Positions 58,492-64,000 of a stretch of DNA of 64,000 nt are shown here, one piece after another. Both the position numbers and the translations under genes were made by a program. Origin of the DNA: Rhynchosporium graminicola (taxonomy: Eukaryota > Ascomycota > Leotiomycetes > Helotiales > Ploettnerulaceae); assembly GCA_900074885.1 (NCBI GenBank), contig FJUW01000038.1:310001-374000 (forward strand), in the 5' to 3' direction. Numbering within the stretch: position 1 is the stretch's first letter; every line of letters starts with the position of its first letter. The notes under the pieces are model-generated. The model did not search any database. It was not told the DNA's origin and worked only from the letters and a program-made list of their open reading frames with translations.

Positions 58492-60661
58492 TTTGTGGAG
58501 TTCTAGTAAGGTCCGGCGTTAGTGGTCATGGCGTTGGCGACATGTGGAATACCGATTTGATAATGAACAAGTTTATAGTCATTCGCTTTCCATTTCAATT
58601 GACCATGCGTGGGCGCATCTTAGATCTTCGATGAAGTCTCCAATGCTTATCACTTCGAAATAAAGGTAAGGCCTCAAACTAAATGGAATACGACCTGAGA
58701 GGCAAACGCACTGTTCTGAATGGCGAATGAATGATCAGCTGGAGGACTACGATCATTTGCTCCGGATCAATTTGATCCGGACATTACACAATTACATTCA
58801 TCGTGAACGAGGTAGCATGGACAGATGAAGAAAAGTTTCTGCAGGCTCCCCATATTTTAATGCTTTACAGCGTAACTGACGAGGGTTGAGATATCCTGAT
58901 GACAAGCATCAATATCAGCTGTGGCTCCTGATCGTCTTCGTTTAGGAATGCGAATACTCACGCACGTCCAGCTCGACATTGCCTCATCCGAAGCGTAGTC
59001 GGTACTCAAAGGAGGTTCTCAATCCTCTTGTGCAAACGTCAGGTAACGCTCACGAACGGCATCGTAGAGAAGAACCGACTCGAGCTGTGGGAACGCGCTA
59101 CTCTTGAACGTGGCTAGTTCGAGTGTCCAGCGGTAAAATGATTTAGGTGACTCCTCGGACACGAATTGGTTTCGACCTTGCGGCTCTACCTGACCAATTC
59201 GGTCGCTTGTTGACTAGAAATGCCAATCTGGTAGCTGGAACTAATCGTAATAATTCATACCTGCAGTTGGTCCTCCTACATCAAATGTAGTGACGCCTTG
59301 GAACTAAAATTGCGAGCGAACGAGAAAGTAGCTTATAAAGACCATCTCGACACAGTCCTGGGGGCAGAGGAGCGAGGACGCACGCCGCGGCTATGATGAG
59401 GATCTTCAACTTGGCGAATGAGTTCAGATCGAGGCTGCTTTCATGAGGCATTGCCAGTGTATGCACTGAGTACTAAGATCCAGCTCTGTCAATGTGTGGG
59501 CGATTTGCGCAAGACATGCACCAATCTGACTTGCTGAAAGACTATTAGGTTACTTTAAATGACCTCCTTCCCAAAAGCTTTCCGAGGAAAGAACTCTGCA
59601 AAATTACACTACAACAGAGCGTCTGAAGAGCACACGAACATGAGAGGATCTCTCCTAGTACTCGTTTCCCAACCTGTGAGCCACAAAAATTTCGGCAGCC
59701 GAAGCTTTATCTTCTCAATAGGCTGAGCCAAAGCTTCCGAAAGAATGCATGTACCATAGTAGTACCATCGCACGGTGCAGAAGGGGTCGTGAAGCGACCT
59801 TGTAGTTCAAGCGAACGTACTCCTAACCGTAGACAGGTCGCACACGTAAGCTTCGCTGGAGGAGTTCAGACTCTAGAAAGGGTTGGGGAGATAGAGATGT
59901 CAATGAATATAACATGAAGCGAGCTGGTATAATGTATGGCTTGAAGAGCAAGATGACACAGATTCTTTCTAGACGTTTTGCTCACGTACCAGACGACAAC
60001 TTTCGGAATGTCTAGTGAAACTCGTGCAACAGCAAGTGCCGACACAAATCTCGTTGTTCTGGAAGGAGAACTTACGACAAAGCTGCCATTTGTATACGTT
60101 GCTCGCCGTTGTGTTAGTGTCAAGGATGTCGGCACCTGAAATTTGTTGGTGAACACACTTCCGTAAGTTTTTGTATTTACAAAACTGGCAAAGATTCGAG
60201 ATCGGTAACAGTATGCCGATCATACTACATATCTATTACTCTACTTTCTAGAATTCAGTGAATACGGCTTAGGGACCTTTCTCAATTCTAATGATATTCT
60301 TGTGAGCTTATGAAAAGTGCATGCTGATCCAGTGGCTTCGACTAGGTGGTACCTTCTTAGACACTCTTTATACGGCAGCCGAGCTTCGCAAGCCTTGATA
60401 AGTGTATATAAAGCCCAACGCATGGCGATCGACACCGAAAAACTTATGAAATATTCCAATGAGTCAAAGCACGATCCGAATAGAAATTCTTCACCCTCGC
60501 GTAGACAAGCATATGCCTGTCCAAGGGGGATTTATGAACGCCATGGAAGGGCACTAGACTTCCGAGCATCGCCTAATTGACAATATTGGCTCTAGCCAGA
60601 CACGGAAAACTAATTTTTTATATATAACTAAATAAGCCAATGGATTGCTGTCGAATCAAAA
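58492..60661. other. Intergenic DNA without recognised genes
   Basis: I see no coding gene, RNA or repeat in this 2.2-kb stretch; short open frames (59281-59466, 59866-60223, 60241-60580) lack motifs. Its size suggests room for a non-coding or very diverged gene, but nothing supports one. Confidence 0.45.
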
Positions 60662-60753
60662 GCTACTATGGCCGAGTGGTCTAAGGCGCTGGTTTTAAGT
60701 CATCAAAAATCACCAGTTCAATTTGAGCGAGGGTTCGAACCCCTCTGGTAGCA
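60662..60753 (+). tRNA. tRNA-Leu (anticodon UAA) with 11-nt intron
   Basis: A complete class II tRNA can be folded by hand. The acceptor stem GCTACTA pairs with TGGTAGC, with discriminator A at 60753. The D arm reads GCCGAGTGGTCTAAGGC. The anticodon stem CTGGT pairs with ACCAG, and the T arm is GAGGG-TTCGAAC-CCCTC. Between the anticodon stem halves there are 18 nt: T, T, the anticodon TAA, G, then 11 extra bases before the final loop C, as expected for an intron after position 37. The long variable arm between the anticodon stem and the T arm supports Leu. The 3' CCA is not encoded, as usual in eukaryotes. Confidence 0.92.
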
Positions 60754-61650
60754 AATCGATCATTTTGTCGCGCGTGTGTAAAAATTGTTCGATTTTCTTT
60801 TGCTCCTGATCGGCCAGCCTCTGCCGCTGGGGATCGGTCAATAAATGATTTGCAGATAGTGAAGCACTGGTTGGTTGCCATTTCATTTGTAGATTCTCGA
60901 ATCGGCTTAGCAGGTGTTTCCTTAGAATTAGACATTACCTTCCGATGTATTCGTTTGGTTGTTTGAAGAAAGGTTATACCTCATACTCCAACCTAGGATT
61001 ACTATCATTCGCAGGGTAACTGAGGCAGGTTTGATTGGGTCTCAAGTCATTCAAGATCTTTCAAGACGTACAAGGACCCCGGGCAACTTTGCTAACGTCT
61101 CAACGCATGTATGTTTGTTTACCTCAACTACCAAGATTAGCCGAGTTACTCGGGTACGTAATACAAACTAGCAGCCTTATATATTTTTTGTAATCGAAGA
61201 TATGTAATTATCATCAAGCCGACATGGCACTCTCCGGTCTCTTGAAATGGCTGTCAGGGTCACGACCTACCTACCTGCCTACCTACCACCACTGTGGGTC
61301 TGTATTGCGATAGAGCCAATCGGGAAACCACAGCTGAAGGAGCGGAATAACAGCCGAACAGGTGGGTAACCGGACTTTCAGGTTGTTTAGAATAAGGTAT
61401 CTTGCAAGAAAGAATCTTAGGTAGACAGCCTGATAAGTTTAGCGATCTATAGTAAGCGTAACGCTATGGCTGGCTCTAGACAGTGGTAACAGCGACTTTC
61501 AGAACATAATTGTTATTACTACTAAGGGTAAGGTTATCAAAGCCCCACCCTACCCCTCGATATTAATGAGCTTGCGGGGTGGAGGGGCACCGCCCAAAGG
61601 CGCTTTGTATCATCAACCCCCCAAGCCCTCTAAACTATATCTTTTCAAAA
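60754..61650. other. Intergenic with ACCTACCT cluster
   Basis: No gene is recognised. Five tandem-like CCTACCTACC units occur near 61262-61290. The end of the interval is the promoter of the dioxygenase gene; an upstream in-frame ATG at 61579 is not preferred as the start. Confidence 0.45.
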
Positions 61651-62642
61651 ATGGCACCTTCACGTACCTCCCCAGAATCTCAATCATCCGCACAAGGCCT
61701 CACAAAAGATCAACTATCAACCTTCGTACGCGATGGCTACCTCATCATCCCCAACGCCCTCTCCCCCTCCAAAGTCAACGAACTCCTTACAGAAACCCAC
61801 TCTCTCCTAGATAACTTCACTCTCTCCGACCATCCCTTAACAAAGTTCTCTACAGGCGAGAAAAGCGACCATGTAGGCGACGATTACTTCCTGTCCAGCG
61901 GCGACAAGATACGGTTCTTTTTCGAAGAAGGTCGGTTCGCTATCCAATCCTAACGAATCAAAGGATATCCCACTAATACTCTTGAACAGATGCCTTCGAT
62001 GTTGCAGGAAACCTCACAAAACCCAAAGCCAAAGCTATAAATAAGATAGGACATTACCTGCACGCTCTGTCCCATCCATTCGCATCCCTCCTCTCGCCAC
62101 CATCCAACCACTCCCCGTCTTTGATAGCGAGATCTCTCGGGTTCAGGGTGCCGCAATGTTTGCAGAGTATGATTATATGCAAGCAACCCGAGATAGGGGG
62201 AGCTGTTCCGCCACACCAGGATTCAACATTCTTATATACAAATCCTCCTAGTGCCGTGGGGTTCTGGTACGCTTTGGAAGATGCGACAGTGGAAAATGGA
62301 TGTTTGAGTTTCTTGCCGGGAAGTCATAATAGTGCAGAGATTAAGCAGAGATTTGTGAGGAAAAAGGATGGATCTGGGACCGAGTTTATCGATAATGATG
62401 GACCGAGATTCCCAGCTGCTGACGGATTCGGAGGAGAAGTTAAGGATGGGGACTATGTGCTTGGTGAGGTTAAGGCTGGCTCTTTGGTGTTGATCCATGG
62501 AAATCTGTTGCACAAGAGCGAGAAGAACGTTAGTCAGAAGGGTAGGATCATATATACGTTCCATGTCATTGAGGGAGAAGGAGCAGTTTACGATGAACGG
62601 AATTGGTTGCAGCCTCCCAAGGAAGGGTTCACGAAATTATAA
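61651..62642 (+). CDS. Phytanoyl-CoA dioxygenase domain protein (PHYHD1-like)
   Basis: Predicted Fe(II)/2-oxoglutarate-dependent oxygenase, 310 residues; substrate unknown. Exons are 61651-61930 and 61990-62642. The N-terminal segment FVRDGYLIIPNALSPSKVNE is the usual PhyH opening. The iron triad is present: HQD at His169/Asp171 (VPPHQDSTFLYTNPP) and a distal histidine near 263 (LVLIHGNLLHKSEKN). GFWYALEDATVENGCLSFLP is a strong family signature. An Arg for 2-oxoglutarate could be in KGRIIYTFHVIEG. Splicing at GAAGAAG/gtcggt to AACAG/ATGCC keeps frame. I chose ATG 61651 (MAPSRTSPES), because the upstream 24 codons look like leader. No peroxisomal PTS1 is visible at the end (GFTKL). Confidence 0.9.
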
Positions 62643-62796
62643 TGCGAATACATCTTTGAAATTCAACGCTTTGTGAATATTGCTGCGGTGTTCAACCTCC
62701 TCTAGTCGTCGGAATCTTACAAACAACGAATGCTCATGCCACAATGCATAAGTATATTTTGACCTCTTAACCCAAAGTACCCAATCGAGCGCCTGT

Positions 62797-64000
62797 TTAC
62801 CCCCTAGCATATGGATGGAAACCTCTGCTACCACCTCTACCACCACCCCGATAGTTCGCACCAGGCTTGCCTGCATTCTTTGGACCTGTGGGAGCATTGG
62901 CGGGAGCCGCACTAGGTCCAGCTTGAGGGGGTACCGAGCCTCTATTGCTCCCACCACGATTACCTTGGAATCCTCCACGAGCTCCACCTCCGCTGGGAAC
63001 ATTTGGCTGAGGAACATCATCGTACATTCCCTCCCAAGATGTAGGTCCACCACCCATTCCCTGGCCGTATCCTCCACCCTGATTGAACTGACCTTGTTCC
63101 CGTCCTCCATTACCACCGGATCGTCGAACTTGTTGCTGCTCATACTTTTGCTGCTCGAACATTTGCTGCTCATAGGCATTGTATCCAGGCGTACCGACTC
63201 GTCCACCTGCGTTGCCTCCTCCAGCAGCATTACCTGCACCCCCGCCCATACCAGCTCCTCCTCCCATTCCGGCACCGCCACCCATACCTTGCATTTGCAT
63301 CTGTTGCATCTGTTGCATCTGCTGCATCTGTTGCATCATAGCTGGGTTCATGCCTTGCATACTGGCCATTCCAGCACTGGGGCTTTGGGGGCTTTGGCTG
63401 CGATTGCCCTGTTGCATCTGCTGCTGCATTTGTTGCATCTGTTGCATTTGCATCATCATAGCTGGGTTCATACCTCCAGCCATAGGCATACCTCGTCCAC
63501 CTCCCATGGCCATCTGCTGTTGCATCATGGCGAAGTATTGTTGCATGCGTTGCCAGTATTGTGCCATGACCTGAGGAGTCATGCCACCTGGTGCCATTTG
63601 GTTACCTCCTCCTTGTTGCATCTGGTTGGAGTTTTGGTTCTCGTCGCTACCCCCTTTCCGGAACCGTCCTCCCCCACCACCTCCCCCACCACCTCTCTGG
63701 GCTCCTCGATCTTCTTCTTCTCTTATATTTCCGCGTGGTTGAGCTTTCTTGACCTCAATTGGCTTGCCAAGAATCTCAAGGGGTGAGCCTAAGCAGGCAT
63801 CGACTGCAGCCTCGCTATCGAATGTAACGAATCCGAAGCCTCGTGGCCTACCGGTATCCTTGTCCATCATGAGGGTGGCGTCAACAACTCGACCGAATTG
63901 CATAAAGTACTCTTTGAAGTCTTGTTCAGTGGCCTCCTGGCTGACACCACCGACGAAGATCTTGCTGGTACGTTCCTGCTCGTCTCGGGGGATAGCCCTT
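62797..64000 (-). CDS. HRP1: Hrp1/Nab4-type RNA-binding protein, 5' end outside the window
   Basis: hnRNP-like protein of the cleavage factor IB type, acting in mRNA 3'-end formation and export; only the C-terminal 400 residues are in the window. The second RRM is visible: RNP2 is KIFVGGVSQ near the window edge and RNP1 is RGFGFVTFDS. KPIEVKKAQPRGN ends the domain. The rest is a low-complexity tail: a Gly/Arg run, Met-Gln repeats (MQQMQQMQQ units), Gly-rich GAGMGGGAGMGG and an RGG-rich end (GSNRGSVPPQ, RGGGRGGSRGFHPYARG). Such tails are prion-like and drive nuclear assembly in this family. No intron is visible within this part. A generic fungal hnRNP (Musashi-like) is the alternative. The gene is convergent with the dioxygenase across 154 bp. 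Confidence 0.85.
   Translation of the reverse strand, partial: RAIPRDEQERTSKIFVGGVSQEATEQDFKEYFMQFGRVVDATLMMDKDTGRPRGFGFVTFDSEAAVDACLGSPLEILGKPIEVKKAQPRGNIREEEDRGAQRGGGGGGGGGRFRKGGSDENQNSNQMQQGGGNQMAPGGMTPQVMAQYWQRMQQYFAMMQQQMAMGGGRGMPMAGGMNPAMMMQMQQMQQMQQQMQQGNRSQSPQSPSAGMASMQGMNPAMMQQMQQMQQMQQMQMQGMGGGAGMGGGAGMGGGAGNAAGGGNAGGRVGTPGYNAYEQQMFEQQKYEQQQVRRSGGNGGREQGQFNQGGGYGQGMGGGPTSWEGMYDDVPQPNVPSGGGARGGFQGNRGGSNRGSVPPQAGPSAAPANAPTGPKNAGKPGANYRGGGRGGSRGFHPYARG

Noticed and set aside
62815..63786. Long plus-strand open frame rich in His, Leu and Ser (and another at 63179-63574 rich in Pro, Cys and Ile)
   Set aside because: They are antisense shadows of the low-complexity Hrp1 tail; composition is pure repeat and no start context or motif exists.

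Overview
The window looks like nuclear DNA of a filamentous ascomycete, most likely Leotiomycetes/Helotiales (the class is an inference from overall protein character). Genes carry short introns, mostly 47-130 bp with GT..AG ends and CTNA-type branch sites. They encode single-copy fungal housekeeping proteins, sit on both strands without operons, and are separated by promoters rich in simple repeats. I see no prokaryotic genes, no intact transposon, no CRISPR array and no rRNA. I joined exons by hand; every complete gene model keeps an open frame and its exon sum is divisible by three.

Layout. 1-2.7 kb holds a decayed cytochrome P450 tail and repeat-rich DNA. 2.7-15.6 kb is gene-dense: a mitochondrial carrier, a DUF2293 protein, Vps20 (ESCRT-III), Rix7 (60S ribosome AAA-ATPase), Lsm1 (mRNA decay) and a Nudix diphosphoinositol-polyphosphate phosphohydrolase. 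15.6-18.4 kb is a long divergent spacer full of microsatellites. 18.4-26.0 kb carries Ate1 arginyltransferase, a short-chain dehydrogenase with a probable GC-AG intron, exosome subunit Rrp42, a mitochondrial membrane protein and cytochrome c. 26.0-30.5 kb has no convincing gene but holds a degenerate array of roughly 90-bp repeats. 30.5-35.3 kb carries a small charged protein whose start codon is split by an intron, TrpE, and a coiled-coil protein. 35.3-40.9 kb is a gene graveyard with a broken protein kinase and other relics. 40.9-58.5 kb carries a long coiled-coil protein, a six-TM membrane protein, 5-oxoprolinase (8 exons), the SAGA subunit Hfi1/Ada1 and the gamma-tubulin complex protein GCP3/Alp6. 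58.5-64 kb has a tRNA-Leu(UAA) with an intron, a phytanoyl-CoA dioxygenase-like protein and the 3' part of an Hrp1-type RNA-binding protein that runs off the window.

The genes do not form one pathway. They serve RNA processing and decay (Lsm1, Rrp42, Hrp1), ribosome assembly (Rix7), transcription (Hfi1), trafficking (Vps20), microtubule nucleation (Alp6), amino-acid and glutathione metabolism (TrpE, Oxp1), protein N-end modification (Ate1) and mitochondria (carrier, cytochrome c). Several pairs share short divergent promoters: Vps20/Rix7, SDR/Rrp42, mitochondrial protein/cytochrome c, TrpE/coiled-coil and Hfi1/Alp6. I found no clear novel defence or biosynthetic system. The most unusual items are the ~90-bp repeat array, the split start codon, the GC-AG intron, an extra cysteine beside the cytochrome c heme site, and the kinase and P450 relics.
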